A DNA stretch of 64,000 nt from JAFNAG01 sp963824985 (GTDB lineage: Bacteria > Acidobacteriota > UBA6911). A model generated the notes under the pieces. It searched no databases and was not told the origin of the DNA. It was given only the letters and a program-made list of their open reading frames with translations. Position 1 is the first letter of the stretch. Every line of letters begins with the position of its first letter. Of the stretch, positions 27,428 to 36,805 are shown piece after piece. A program made the position numbers and the translations under genes. The stretch lies in assembly GCA_963824985.1 (NCBI GenBank), contig CAWGRQ010000040.1:17539-81538 (forward strand). The letters are read 5' to 3'.

Positions 27428-27497
27428 TAGGCATTCCTCCATGACATATTTTTGTTTTCAGCCTCAGAAGCTATGAACTCCTATTATATTTGGTCTG

Positions 27498-28539
27498 TGG
27501 GGGTATCCCCATGACTCAGGTAGCCACTATTAGTTGTGGTTCCGTCGGTGCTGCCGGGTTGACCGGCCCTCTCGCACGTGCTTGATGAGAGATGGATACG
27601 GAACCGAATCTACCCATACGGCCTTCTGTACCAGCCGGTAGAACAATTTTCCACGATGCCGGGATGTGCGCCTGTTGAACGGGAAGGCGAACTGGTCGAG
27701 GTCGTAGTCCAAGTGGGCCTGGCTGACAGCGCCCTGATGGGTGCCAAGCAGCCACCGTTTTAGAAGAGACACTACGCGGTGTACGCGAGGCAGTAAGTCC
27801 GCCGGTGATTCTTTCTTGCCTTTGAGGAATATGATTTGATGCCCGTAACCATGTTTCTCGAGCCGGTCGTAACTGAGGAGTCCATCGGTGTGCAGGACAC
27901 TGCCCGGGGTGACTGCGCCCTCGACGAAGGCTTGGAGACCGTCCGCCGACGCGTCCGGGATCCGCCGCATCCGGATACGGCCGATTCCCGCCCCGACCTC
28001 CTGGGCCGCGACGGCAATCAAGGCTTTCTTTTGGGTTTGCCGACCCCGGACGCCCTTTTCGGGCGCACCGAGATAGGTTTCGTCGACTTCGACCGTACCC
28101 GAGAGCCGGTCCCGCCCCGGGCGCACCATCGCTCAACGCAGCTTGTGCAGCCAGGTCCACGCTGTTTCGTAGCTCCCCAAACCCAAGACACGTTGGAGGC
28201 CCATTGCGCTCGCACCCGTCTTCTGGCTGGTGACCCACCACATGGCACGGAACCAAGTGCGCAGCGAGGTCCGCGTATCTTGAAAGATCGTGCCAGCGGT
28301 GGCCGAGGTCTGCCGCCCGCAGCTCGCGCATTGGAACAGCGTAGCCCGCACGGGCCAAGACTTCCCCTGCCTGCAAGCAGGGCAGCGGAAACCGTCCGGC
28401 CAGCGCAGTTGAATCAGATACGCCCGACACGCGTCTTCGGTCGCGAAGCGGGCATCGAACTCGGCGAGCGATCGAGGATAGTCTTCCACGGGCCTGAACG
28501 CTACAGATTGTGGTTACCTGAGTCAAGGGGATACCCCCA
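27498..28539 (-). mobile_element. IS1595-family insertion sequence with intact ends, transposase broken by one stop codon
   Basis: A 1042-bp element. Both ends begin TGGGGGTATCCCC and continue TGACTCAGGTA; it is flanked by the 8-bp direct repeat TTGGTCTG (27490-27497 and 28540-28547), the size expected for IS1595. The transposase (28489 down to 27530) has a zinc-binding N terminus (RCPACRQGKSW, FQCASCGRQ), then VEVDETYLGAPEKG and VLHTDGLLSYDRL from its ISXO2-like catalytic domain. Codon TGA at 28133-28135 interrupts it after WTWLHKLR; CGA would restore it, so a single C-to-T change killed it. It interrupts an IS3 relic. Confidence 0.92.
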
Positions 28540-28547
28540 TTGGTCTG

Positions 28548-28690
28548 AGGTGTACCCCGTTGCTCCGTCGCCGCCGGCGCGCTCTCGTAATCGTTCAGAT
28601 GGACATTTTCGTACTTTACGGTCCGCCACAGACGCTCGACAAAGATGTTGTCGAGACGCAGAATGACGTCTCGAACTCTCATGAGGTGGA
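28548..28690 (-). pseudogene. IS3-family orfB C-terminal fragment
   Basis: The minus strand encodes RVRDVILRLDNIFVERLWRT followed by VKYENVHLNDYESA, the region around the last catalytic acidic residue of IS3 orfB transposases. Both sides are lost; the IS1595 element lies at its 3-prime side. Confidence 0.65.
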
Positions 28691-29065
28691 TCCCTCCGGA
28701 ATCGTTGAAGTGCTTTCCACACATCGGGCCCCAGGCAGAACCTCGGACCACGTCCTGTGTATCCTTCATATACCGGCACAGATCTTTCTTCCACGCTGAA
28801 ATCGGAAGTGCGGATTTCGCCCTTGTTAATATATATAGTGTCCGGATAAAAACGATTGATCAGTCGAAATTTTGGCCTCCGAAGCAGATGCTTTGAGGGT
28901 AAAGGGGCGCCCTGGTTCACGTTGCTTTGCAGTTTGCTGTCAGCGGTGGTAGCGGCATCGCCGGATTTGGGGCGGGAGGTGATCCGCAGAGTGGGCTGGA
29001 GTCCCAAATCGTCAAAGGCTTGCCGGGCTTGCCTGCACGCGGCGTTGCTTCCTGGCTGGAAAACC

Positions 29066-29833
29066 ATGTATAATAGCTTCATTGCGGCCAAAGGCATGCT
29101 TCCTCATGAGTTGACGTGTGTCGAGTTGGTTTCCGCTTGCGCGCAGGACCGGAGTGATTCCGGCCTCTGGAGGGAGTTCTTGCGCCGTTACGGCCCTTGC
29201 ATAAACCGGTTTATCAGAGCCGCCTCGGTCAAGCCCGGTGCCGGATTGAAGGCTCGATCCTCGGAGCCGTTTAGCAGTGAAGAGCTGCGCGATCTATTTC
29301 AGGCCACCATCCTGTGCCTGTTACGAAGCGATTGCGCCGTCATGCGCCGCTTTTGCGGGGCCACGGAGGCGGAATGGCTCTCCTACCTGGCCGCAACGGT
29401 TGGCTTTGTGGTTCAAAACGCCGCGCGGGGCCGCGGTCGATTCAAGCGCCTCGGCCGGGAAATCGCCGAATTCACCCGTCTTGGATCCGCTGGGCCGCAC
29501 AGGAATTGCCTGGACTACATTGACTCTGAACGTAAGATCCTGGCCGGGGAGGTCAAAACTCTGTATGAGAGCATCATCAAGAATGAGCCAAGCCCGCGAT
29601 TAGAACGGGACATGCTCATATTCCAGCTTTACTACCTCCACGACCTGTCCCTCGGCGAAATCGCACAAGGCAAGGGAATCGACCTTTCCAGGTCGGGAGT
29701 GCGGGATGTCCTCCATCGCCTGACGGGTCAGGTTCAACGATTGGTTCAGAGAGAGAGATTTTACACGGCACGCGTTGATCCAGGAGCATCGCGGCGCGAT
29801 TATCCGGGACGTTTGTTAACTACCAAACGCTGA
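29066..29833 (+). CDS. Sigma-70 family (ECF-like) RNA polymerase sigma factor
   Basis: From ATG 29066 a 255-residue protein. Region 2-like: LWREFLRRYGPCINRFIRAA and LRDLFQATILCLLRSDCAVM. Region 4-like helix-turn-helix: LIFQLYYLHDLSLGEIAQGK then SRSGVRDVLHRLTGQVQRLV. The family directs RNA polymerase to alternative promoters. The start is uncertain: ATG 29096 (MLPHELT) has AAAGGC closer by, and the open frame runs further upstream. No anti-sigma gene is adjacent, unlike most ECF factors; downstream is only a hairpin repeat and a transposase relic. Divergence from canonical region 2 is high, so the assignment rests mainly on region 4. Confidence 0.65.
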   Translation: MYNSFIAAKGMLPHELTCVELVSACAQDRSDSGLWREFLRRYGPCINRFIRAASVKPGAGLKARSSEPFSSEELRDLFQATILCLLRSDCAVMRRFCGATEAEWLSYLAATVGFVVQNAARGRGRFKRLGREIAEFTRLGSAGPHRNCLDYIDSERKILAGEVKTLYESIIKNEPSPRLERDMLIFQLYYLHDLSLGEIAQGKGIDLSRSGVRDVLHRLTGQVQRLVQRERFYTARVDPGASRRDYPGRLLTTKR

Positions 29834-30406
29834 TGCATGCGGCACCCGCACTCATTTCCCGTTCCCTTCGCCTATGACGGCTGTGCCCAAATTCGGCATC
29901 CCATTCTGCCGTTATGGGTTATAATGACTACCGGACGAGATTTCGGAGGATTTTGCCCCAAAGTTGACATAATGCAGAGAGATCTTTCCGAAGTCTCGCG
30001 ATCAGGAAGAAGACGGGTCCCTGAGACAAATCGACTTCGCGAGACTTCGGAAAGATTCTGTTGGACGAAACCGCTCTCCAGTCGATGTAGATTGATTCAA
30101 TTCGGGAAGCAAAATCGACGAACTGAGATCACTCTAGAAGGGATGTCCAATGCCGTCGAATTCGTAAATCGCAGAAAAAGCCTGGACACCCATTGTTCAT
30201 CCTATTCCTTATCTCAGCCTCTGTGGGTGGAGCGGCGATTTTGGATTCAGGGAAGGAATGTGACCATCGTTTGAAACAAATGGGCAGGGGTCAGAGCAGT
30301 AGGGCGGTCATCGCCATAGCGAAAACCAAGTGATGCCGGAAACCGTCGACACGATCGGAAGATGGCACCAGATCTGCAGGGGATTGGCCGTCGGGCTCGT
30401 ACGGGG
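29834..30406. other. Intergenic region with a perfect 20-bp inverted repeat
   Basis: No gene is supported. ATCTTTCCGAAGTCTCGCGA at 29982-30001 pairs perfectly with 30037-30056 around a 35-base loop. A closely related hairpin is present at 41761-41826, so this is a dispersed repeat family, not a chance terminator. GGGTCAGAGC-type sequence near 30287 is the usual flank of REP-associated transposase loci. Confidence 0.75.
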
Positions 30407-31040
30407 TCAGGCCAATTGCGGCGGTGATGATGCGAAGGCGGCACGAGCCGTGGCAACGCCTTTGAGCCACTGCCTGCCGAGTTGATCTGCAAACTTGCGC
30501 AGACTGGAAAGCAGCCCGGCGGCGAGATGGAATCTGGATCCGAAGCGCGAGATGGTATCAAGCCATGCTTCCGGATTGGCGCCAATCCGCAGCAGGATCG
30601 GCGCAAGATCGGCATCGATGACTCCCCGTTTATCCGACCGCATCATGCGTCCCGACTTGTCTACCAGATCGAAATATTCGGCTGCAGTCATCTGCAGGAT
30701 CCCCCGCCGCTCGGAATCTGATTGAATGGGACACAGCCAGCAGGCAGAAAGGGCTGCCCCATCAAAGGAATTCATCATTGCAGAAGTGCGTTCGGAAATA
30801 GCGTTTGAAATCTCGCCGTCATTTTCCGGCATTACGATGTCCCTGCCGAAAGAGCCAGACTGCATGTCTTGGGCCGCCTCCCCGGGAGCAGAGGCTGTCG
30901 TCATCGTCTCTTTCTGCCAGGCCCGGATCCGTTCCTGGATGCTGGTAAAATCGCTTTCCTCCGGAGTTCCTGCCAGTCCGGCCCGGATCGGATTCAGGTC
31001 TACATACACCATGCATGCGGCAATGGCCGCTTCCATGATC
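30407..31040 (-). pseudogene. REP-associated tyrosine transposase (RAYT, Y1/IS200-like), C-terminal remnant
   Basis: AACMVYVDLNPIRAGLAGTP followed by EESDFTSIQERI is the signature end of the Y1_Tnp domain in RAYT proteins, and MTAAEYFDLVDKSGRMMRSD with LRIGANPEAWLDTI matches their conserved C-terminal extension. The N-terminal part with the HUH motif and the catalytic Tyr is missing, replaced by unrelated sequence upstream of about 31040. RAYTs mobilise REP palindromes, and the window has several such palindromes, so this relic may be the former source. Confidence 0.75.
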
Positions 31041-31116
31041 CTTATTCCTCTTATCCTTGGAAGTCTTCCGCCGACTGTTCCTGCAGCGCCTGCACCGGGC
31101 CGAACGCCTCTCGGAA

Positions 31117-31200
31117 ACATGCACAATCTCTTGTCCTGGGTCCATCCGGGATTCTCAGGCTTCGCCGGCCCCCCGGTCGAGGCCGCCGCCCGCGCCTCAT
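31117..31200 (+). pseudogene. Short IS91-like transposase fragment
   Basis: The plus strand reads LLSWVHPGFSGFAGPPVEAA, a recognisable variant of the NWVHPGFSVFQGERI block of IS91-type transposases, but from a different family member. It lies directly upstream of copy c. Confidence 0.45.
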
Positions 31201-31242
31201 CATTTTATTGGCCGCCGGAACCGCCGGGCAGTTAGATCCTAT

Positions 31243-32862
31243 GTGCAATGCCTGCCCCAAGGAGTCTACCGGCCCCGGAATGCCCAGGCCTCCCCGCTGT
31301 ATGGCCTCGTCGAGGACCACTTCGACGAGCTCGAGCGCGTCTGGGACGAGCGCTACGAACGCGAGCACGGATTCTGGCGTCCGGTCGTGCGGAACGTCGT
31401 CGAACAGTTCCTGGATTGTGGAGACTTAAGGTGCGGCTTCGCCAGGCTTTGGTGCCCGACCTGCCGCAAAGACCTTTTGTTGCCATATAGTTGCCGCCGA
31501 AGGTGCTTTTGCCCGTCATGCCATCAGAAGCGCGCCCTCCTCTTTGCCGAGCACGTTGACGAGGAGGTTTTGGGCGACCTCCCCGTGCGCCAGTACGTCG
31601 TGACCATCCCCAAAATGCTCCGCCTCTGCTTCAAGTACGACCGCAAGCTGCTCGGCCTCTTGAGCCAGTGCTTCTACGCCTCCATCAAGGAACTCTTCCA
31701 GGATGCCGCCGGTGACCGCCGCTCCGTCCCCGGCATGATCGCCTCCCTGCAAAGCTACGGCGATGATCCCAGCCGGTTTCATCCGCATCTGCACAGTCTG
31801 GTTTCCGACGGCCTTGTTTCCCCGGGAGGATCGTTTGTCCCCGTCCCGTCCCCGGATCCGGTCTGCCTCATCGAGCTGTTCCGGCACAAGCTCGTCAAGG
31901 CGCTGCTCGCACGGGAAAAGATCTCGCCGCGCCTGGTCGAGATCATGCAGAATTGGGTTCATCCGGGTTTTTCAGTTTTCCAAGGAGAGCGGATCGATCC
32001 CGATGACCACGAGGCGAGGCGGCGCCTGGCCGGCTACATGGCTCACCCCCCGATAGCCCTGGAACGCGTGCGCTATCGCCCCGAAACCGGCCAGGTCATC
32101 TACTACGGCCGCCAACGCGGCCCCGGCTCCGACGCCTCCCCGGCGCGCATCTTTCCCGCGCTCGACTTCCTGGCCGCCTTGTGCACCCACATCCCGGATT
32201 CCGGACAGCAGCTGGTCCGCTACTACGGAGCCTGGTCAAATGCGCGCCGGGTATCGGCGGGTGCCGCCGCATCGGCACCCGCTCCGGCGGCCGAAGCGCC
32301 AGGCCTACGCACCGGGACGATTCCGACAGCGCCGAGGAGTTCGCGCGCGGCCGCAGGCGTTCGTGGGCCCGGTTGATTAAGAAAGTGTACGAAGCGGACC
32401 CCCTGGTCTGTCCGCGCTGCTCCGGACCCCTTAAGATCATCAGCCTGATCGGCGACGCCCCGGTCATCGAGAAGATCCTCCGCCACCTGAAACTGTGGGA
32501 CCGGCCCGAGCGTCCGCCGCCGCGCCCTGCCGTGCGATCCATCCAGTACGATGAGCCGATCGTCGATCTTGACGACGCCGGCCAGTGGCCGGACGCGACC
32601 GGCTGAGGCGGCCTCGGCTCCTGTGCTTTTCAGGACCGCCGCCCCGGCCTCGGCGGAAGTGTGCCCGCAACCGGCGCGCGCTCGGGCAGGGGGAGAGGAG
32701 CGGGACGTCCCGCTCCTCTCCCCCTGCCCGAATCGCCTCCTGCGGGCCTCCTTTCACACGCGCGGCAGCAGCTTCCCATCCGAAATCGGGGATATTTCCC
32801 TGCTCCTCGCCGCTTACTTGCACGATCCTCACGCATCCCCTTCAAAGCAATTGCCTATCATT
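31243..32862 (+). mobile_element. IS91-family element copy c, nearly full length, transposase frameshifted
   Basis: The transposase starts around GTG 31243 (VYRPRNAQASPLYGLVEDHF). It has a cysteine-rich zinc finger (LWCPTCRKDLLLPYSCRRRC and FCPSCHQKR), the HUH histidines in FHPHLHSLVSDG and the tyrosine-bearing LAGYMAHPPIALERV segment. At about 32310 two extra bases (CGCACCGGGACG against CGCAGGGACG in copies a and b) break the frame; coding resumes to the stop at 32606. The tail has a perfect 24-bp-arm hairpin at 32683-32730 and the shared terminus CCTATCATT ending 32862, eight bases before the next gene's ATG. This family transposes by rolling-circle replication. None of the three copies here encodes an intact enzyme. 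Confidence 0.85.
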
Positions 32863-32869
32863 TAGCCCT

Positions 32870-33667
32870 ATGTTCGAAGCCTTCTTCGGTTTTAAAAAGT
32901 CCCCGTTCAGCGATTCCCCCGACGCCAAACAGTTTTTTGCCTCGCAGGCTGCGACCCAGATTAAGGCCCGGCTACAGTTTCTTGTGGACCATCGCGGTGC
33001 CGGCCTGCTGACCGGCGAAGTTGGCACCGGCAAATCCACCGCAGCCCGCACCTTCATTGCCGGTCTCAATCCCAGCCTTTTCAAGATCGTCTACCTGCAG
33101 TGGACATCCGGTACCACCTCGGACTTGCTCCGGCAAATTGCTCTCGAACTCGACCTGGAACCCGCTCACATGTGTGGGGACCTGGCGCGTCAGATCTCGG
33201 GGGCCATCGTCCGTCTCAATGAAAGCAAAAAGCAACACCCGATTCTTATTTTGGACGAAGCCCAGTTGTTACGTCATAACACCCTGGAGCACATCCCTCT
33301 TCTGCTGAACTTCAACATGGATTCTGTCCACTATCTCACTCTCCTGCTGGTCGGCCAACCCTTGCTCCGCAGAACCTTGTCGCTTCAGATCCACGAACCC
33401 CTGCGTCAGCGCATTGCCGTTCAGTACCACCTGCAAGGCCTCTCCCGCGACGAACTCGATGCCTACATCGGTCATCAACTCAAGACGGCGGGCGTCTCTC
33501 AACCGCTCTTTGACGATACCGCCCGGCAAGCCCTGTACCAGGCCAGCAAAGGTATCCTTCGCAAGGTCAACAGCATTGCCGTGGCAGCTTTGCGCCTGGC
33601 CGCTTCACGTAAGGCTAACGTCGTAGATGAGCCCGTCCTTCTCGATGCCGCAGCGGAGGTTTTATGA
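32870..33667 (+). CDS. ExeA/TniB-like AAA ATPase
   Basis: A 265-residue AAA (AAA_22) ATPase starting MFEAFFGFKKSPFSDSPDAK, the characteristic opening of ExeA-like proteins. Walker A is GEVGTGKST (about residue 50), Walker B ILILDEAQLL (about 128), and the sensor region LTLLLVGQPLLRRTLSL follows. Proteins of this type include TniB/MuB-like target-selection ATPases of transposons and ExeA of type II secretion; no peptidoglycan-binding domain is present, so a mobile-element role is favoured. ATG 32870 begins eight bases after the IS91 terminus, which probably replaced the native promoter region. The stop overlaps the next start, indicating coupled translation. Confidence 0.8.
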   Translation: MFEAFFGFKKSPFSDSPDAKQFFASQAATQIKARLQFLVDHRGAGLLTGEVGTGKSTAARTFIAGLNPSLFKIVYLQWTSGTTSDLLRQIALELDLEPAHMCGDLARQISGAIVRLNESKKQHPILILDEAQLLRHNTLEHIPLLLNFNMDSVHYLTLLLVGQPLLRRTLSLQIHEPLRQRIAVQYHLQGLSRDELDAYIGHQLKTAGVSQPLFDDTARQALYQASKGILRKVNSIAVAALRLAASRKANVVDEPVLLDAAAEVL

Positions 33668-34650
33668 GTAACTCCTCTGCGAAAAATCCGACTGCTTCCG
33701 CAGTCTTGTCTCTGGGAGAACTCCTGCTGCATCAGCCAGCACCTCAGCCCTGTTTGATTGAACCTGGACTCCTTCCCCCACAGGGCATTTTCTTTTGTGG
33801 GGGAGAGCCCAAGGTAGGCAAATCGCTATTGGTTGCCAACATGGCTTTCTGCCTCGCGGCTGGATCCTCCCGCGCCGGGTTTCTTGTCGCCACGCCCCGA
33901 CGCGTGCTGATGTGTCAGTTCGAGCTTCCTGTCGACCTGTTCACCGCCCGACTGTCCTGCATGCGGAAGTCCATCGGAACGGCTGCCGATGGCTATCTCT
34001 TCGTGGACACCCGTGCTGCAGGTCACCTGCTCAGCACCCCCGCCGGGCTGAACCACTTCCTTGCCGCTGCCCGCAGCGCGGCAGCCGAGGTCATTATTCT
34101 GGATCCCCTTTACTCTGCACACGACCAAGACGAGAACGACACCCGCGCCATGTCGGCTTTGTGCCAGTCGCTTCTTCGGCTGCGCGATGCTTCCAAGGCC
34201 GCTTTAATTGTCGTGCACCATATTCGAAAGTCGATCGGCCGTAACGAAATCGGCACTGCCTTCCGCGGATCGAGCGCCCTGCATGCGGTCGGCGACAGCT
34301 ACATGCTGCTGACCCGACCTTCCCCCCAACTCAACGCGGTCGAGCTACGTTTTCAGTTCCGCTATGCTCCTCCTCAACAGCCGCGATTGCTCAATCTGGA
34401 CTCCGACAGCCTCTGGTTCCTTGCCTCCAGCCAGGCACCAAAACCAGAAATCACCAGACACAAAGTCGAAATCGCCGACGTTACAGCCGGCCTTGCGGCC
34501 ATCGGGCCTCTGGCCCGCTACAACGACCTGCGCCATTGGATCATGAGCCAGACACTTTGCTCCAAACGGACCGCACAACTGGCAATCGCCGAGGCCTGTC
34601 GGATTCAATCGATTATCCAGCAAGACGGGCATTACCGCTTGCCGGCGTAG
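33664..34650 (+). CDS. RepA-like/AAA_25 hexameric ATPase
   Basis: A 328-residue RecA-fold ATPase: GIFFCGGEPKVGKSLLVANM is Walker A, VLMCQFELPVDLFTARL a strand following it, EVIILDPLYSAHDQDENDTR Walker B, and ALIVVHHIRKSIGRNEIGTA the sensor block. This is the AAA_25 pattern of plasmid RepA-type helicases and phage/transposon ATPases. The C-terminal part (PLARYNDLRHWIMSQ, KRTAQLAIAEACRIQSII) resembles a small winged-helix. It starts at ATGAG overlapping the stop of the ExeA-like gene. The two ATPases likely act together in replication or transposition of a lost element; no transposase or replication origin is visible. A terminator follows at 34770. Confidence 0.8.
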   Translation: MSNSSAKNPTASAVLSLGELLLHQPAPQPCLIEPGLLPPQGIFFCGGEPKVGKSLLVANMAFCLAAGSSRAGFLVATPRRVLMCQFELPVDLFTARLSCMRKSIGTAADGYLFVDTRAAGHLLSTPAGLNHFLAAARSAAAEVIILDPLYSAHDQDENDTRAMSALCQSLLRLRDASKAALIVVHHIRKSIGRNEIGTAFRGSSALHAVGDSYMLLTRPSPQLNAVELRFQFRYAPPQQPRLLNLDSDSLWFLASSQAPKPEITRHKVEIADVTAGLAAIGPLARYNDLRHWIMSQTLCSKRTAQLAIAEACRIQSIIQQDGHYRLPA

Positions 34651-34769
34651 TTGGTGTTCAAAGTTTGCCGCCGGGTCGCGCCGGCGGCAAACCCTGCCCC
34701 GGGGTCAACGGGGCTCGAGGCTGGGGTGACGGATCTGAGTCTCAGGCTATCCGCTCTCAGTCCTTACCC

Positions 34770-34806
34770 GCCCTGCCGAACAATCCTTATTCGGCGGGGC
34801 TTTTTT
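34770..34806 (+). terminator. Rho-independent terminator after the ATPase pair
   Basis: Stem GCCCTGCCGAA (34770-34780) pairs with TTCGGCGGGGC (34790-34800), followed by TTTTTT. Strong canonical terminator. Confidence 0.85.
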
Positions 34807-35311
34807 CTTTCAAAACCTGAGAACAGTTTCCGGAGCTTCAGCCCTCGGAGTAGTAACCGCGACGCCGGCCCCGACATGCTTTTCGTCGGGACCACCCTTA
34901 TTGTGCTTTGATTTTTCCCCCCTGGGATACATGAATGCCTACCCACACAAGTATCCTATCCCGCCCATAAAACATGCAGTCATTGTCGTAGCATCGAAAC
35001 TTGAAAAGAATCTGACAAATCGGGGGAGAAAAAGCGTGTGGATGTTATAAGGGAAAATCGCGGCACGTTACAGCTATGTGCCAAGAGTGACGGCATGGTG
35101 CAAAACGCATCGGCATAATCCTGTGGGCTCTGTTGCAAAATCTCTTGACAAATATTTTAAGGTAAGGTGTATGATCTCCTAATGCCTATATCGGTAATTT
35201 ATTCCCCCAAACCGATGGCTGGCGTCGAATAACGAAGAGCAGCTGCGAGGCAGGACATTAGTTGTCTGCCAGCTCTGAATTTGACATATTCGCGTGTCTC
35301 TATAGAACAGA
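34807..35311. other. AT-rich intergenic region with IS-end-like sequence
   Basis: No gene supported. GGCTCTGTTGCAAAATCTC at 35129-35147 resembles the outer end of IS elements, and TTGACA (from about 35147) with TATGAT 19 bases on could be a promoter facing right. No matching opposite end was found nearby. Confidence 0.35.
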
Positions 35312-36139
35312 CTAATCGCATTTCGGATCATTGCCGCCCAAAACAGAGTGAGAATGGAAAAGGGCCGTTGATTCCATTGGTCTTACACACCTGATTCGAG
35401 GGGGTCCGGGTTGAGGTCGCCCCATTACGATTTCGCGGATCCGGTCATCAAAGATACTGTCCAAATTATTTCTCGACATCGTCCATGTTTGCAATCCGTC
35501 CTGCCTGTGTTTCCGAATCCTGCTGTCCAATTCCGACCTGATCCCCTGAGACAACTGGGCTTTAGCTGCGTTCGGCAGCTGCGGCGGGCCTTCGAAGGGC
35601 GTGTTCAGCCACCCGAACAGGTCACGATAGACGAACCATTGATGCCGCAGCTGTGTTGCCAGATTCGACAACGACCACCCGAACGTCGACATGAGCTGCA
35701 GGTAACGCAAGACGAGCATGGCGATGAGCGCCGTCCAGATCTGCATCTTGACCGCATTGGTGTTCGTTCCAAGGAACATCTTGATCTTGAGAGTCTGCAT
35801 GATCGCCTTGAAGAACAACCCCACCTACGCGCGATCTATGTAGATCGCCGAAATCGTCGTCGCAGCAAACCCAAAATGGTTGGTCAGAAAAGTGAACGAT
35901 CTCCGCTTTTCCTCATCCCAGATCTCGACGATCATGAAAAAGTGCTCGCGGTCGGGGACAGCCTGGCTGTGGAAGAAGTGGATCAACAAACCAAAGGCCG
36001 AATCCAACCAAGTCGTGCTCGCCGAGACAATGAAGATTCCAGGGGTAGCAGGACGTGGCCCAGAAGGAGATCGTCGATCCAGGGGCATCCTGGAGGGAGA
36101 TTTTTTAAATCGAGCGGGCAAAACTGATGGAATCGACAC
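35312..36139 (-). pseudogene. IS4-family transposase remnant with internal stop
   Basis: The upstream part (36139-35825) carries RRSFTFLTNHFGFAATTISA then IYIDRA and a stop. The downstream part continues VGLFFKAIMQTLKIKMFLGT, NAVKMQIWTALIAMLVLRYL and FGWSLSNLATQLRHQWFVYR. Together these match the C-terminal half of IS4-type transposases with the helix-rich region carrying the last acidic residue. The stop falls where WQIELFFKAL-like sequence is expected. The N terminus is gone. A shorter relative lies at 37588-37821 on the plus strand. Confidence 0.7.
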
Positions 36140-36305
36140 TAAATTCGAAATAGGGGTGTCTCATTTTCATTGACACGTTCCGGTTAGTCGAGGTTTTCGG
36201 CCCATACTTCCGGCACCTTTCAGCGCTGTGCGGCCCTTTACTGCCAGTTACTTGGCCCAGCAATCGACAGACTACTGCCAATCGCCCACATTGGGGAGGC
36301 TCTGA

Positions 36306-36578
36306 ATGAAATCGACTCACTTGCTTCGATCCGGATCCTTCACAAGTGCAAAGAACTCCGGACCGGAGTTGTTGGATGAATGGCTCTCCTTATCGATCGC
36401 CGAGCGCACAAAACTGTATGCTGATACAGCTCTAGCTGCCGAGCGGGCTGGCGTATCACGTCGGACCATCCAGGATTGGATAGCAGAGGGGAAAGTTATG
36501 GCGCTCCGAGTCGGCAAAAAGTACTATGTGCGTCTGAAATCGATGGAATCTCATCTCCATGATTGTCTTCGGGGCTAA
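36306..36578 (+). CDS. Excisionase-family helix-turn-helix DNA-binding protein
   Basis: A 90-residue protein. ALAAERAGVSRRTIQDWIAE followed by GKVMALRVGKKYYVRLKS is the winged-helix of the excisionase/HTH_17 (MerR-like) family, where the second strand pair contacts the minor groove. GGGGAGG lies 8 bases before ATG. Thirteen bases after its stop starts a 57-residue ORF, which in turn overlaps the reading frame leading to the cysteine-rich peptide. The three read as one transcript. It may regulate the cassette or be left from an integrated element; no integrase is near. Confidence 0.75.
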   Translation: MKSTHLLRSGSFTSAKNSGPELLDEWLSLSIAERTKLYADTALAAERAGVSRRTIQDWIAEGKVMALRVGKKYYVRLKSMESHLHDCLRG

Positions 36579-36593
36579 ACCGAGGTTATAGAA

Positions 36594-36767
36594 ATGCTCG
36601 AATTCATACAATTGAAAAGACCTGATCGATTTTTGATGGTTAATGCGATTCACGAGATTTGCGCGGTTGATGTGATACGCGCTATTGACGCGGGACAGAC
36701 AAAGGCGCAAGTGTTAAATTGCAAAACAGATGAAAAAACAGAAATGGCTTCAAGAAGAACCGAATGA
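36594..36767 (+). CDS. Small ORF of 57 residues between the HTH gene and the cysteine-rich peptide
   Basis: ATG 36594 to TGA 36765-36767. The product begins MLEFIQLKRPDRFLMVNAIH and includes DVIRAIDAGQTKAQVLNCK. No signal peptide or known domain; basic and mixed helical. Its stop overlaps an ATG (ATGA at 36764) that opens the frame containing the peptide gene, suggesting translational coupling. Conservation is untested, so it might be a non-functional frame. Confidence 0.4.
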   Translation: MLEFIQLKRPDRFLMVNAIHEICAVDVIRAIDAGQTKAQVLNCKTDEKTEMASRRTE

Positions 36768-36805
36768 GTCTCAGACACAATTTTTCCAAACCTGACGGAG
36801 GGATC

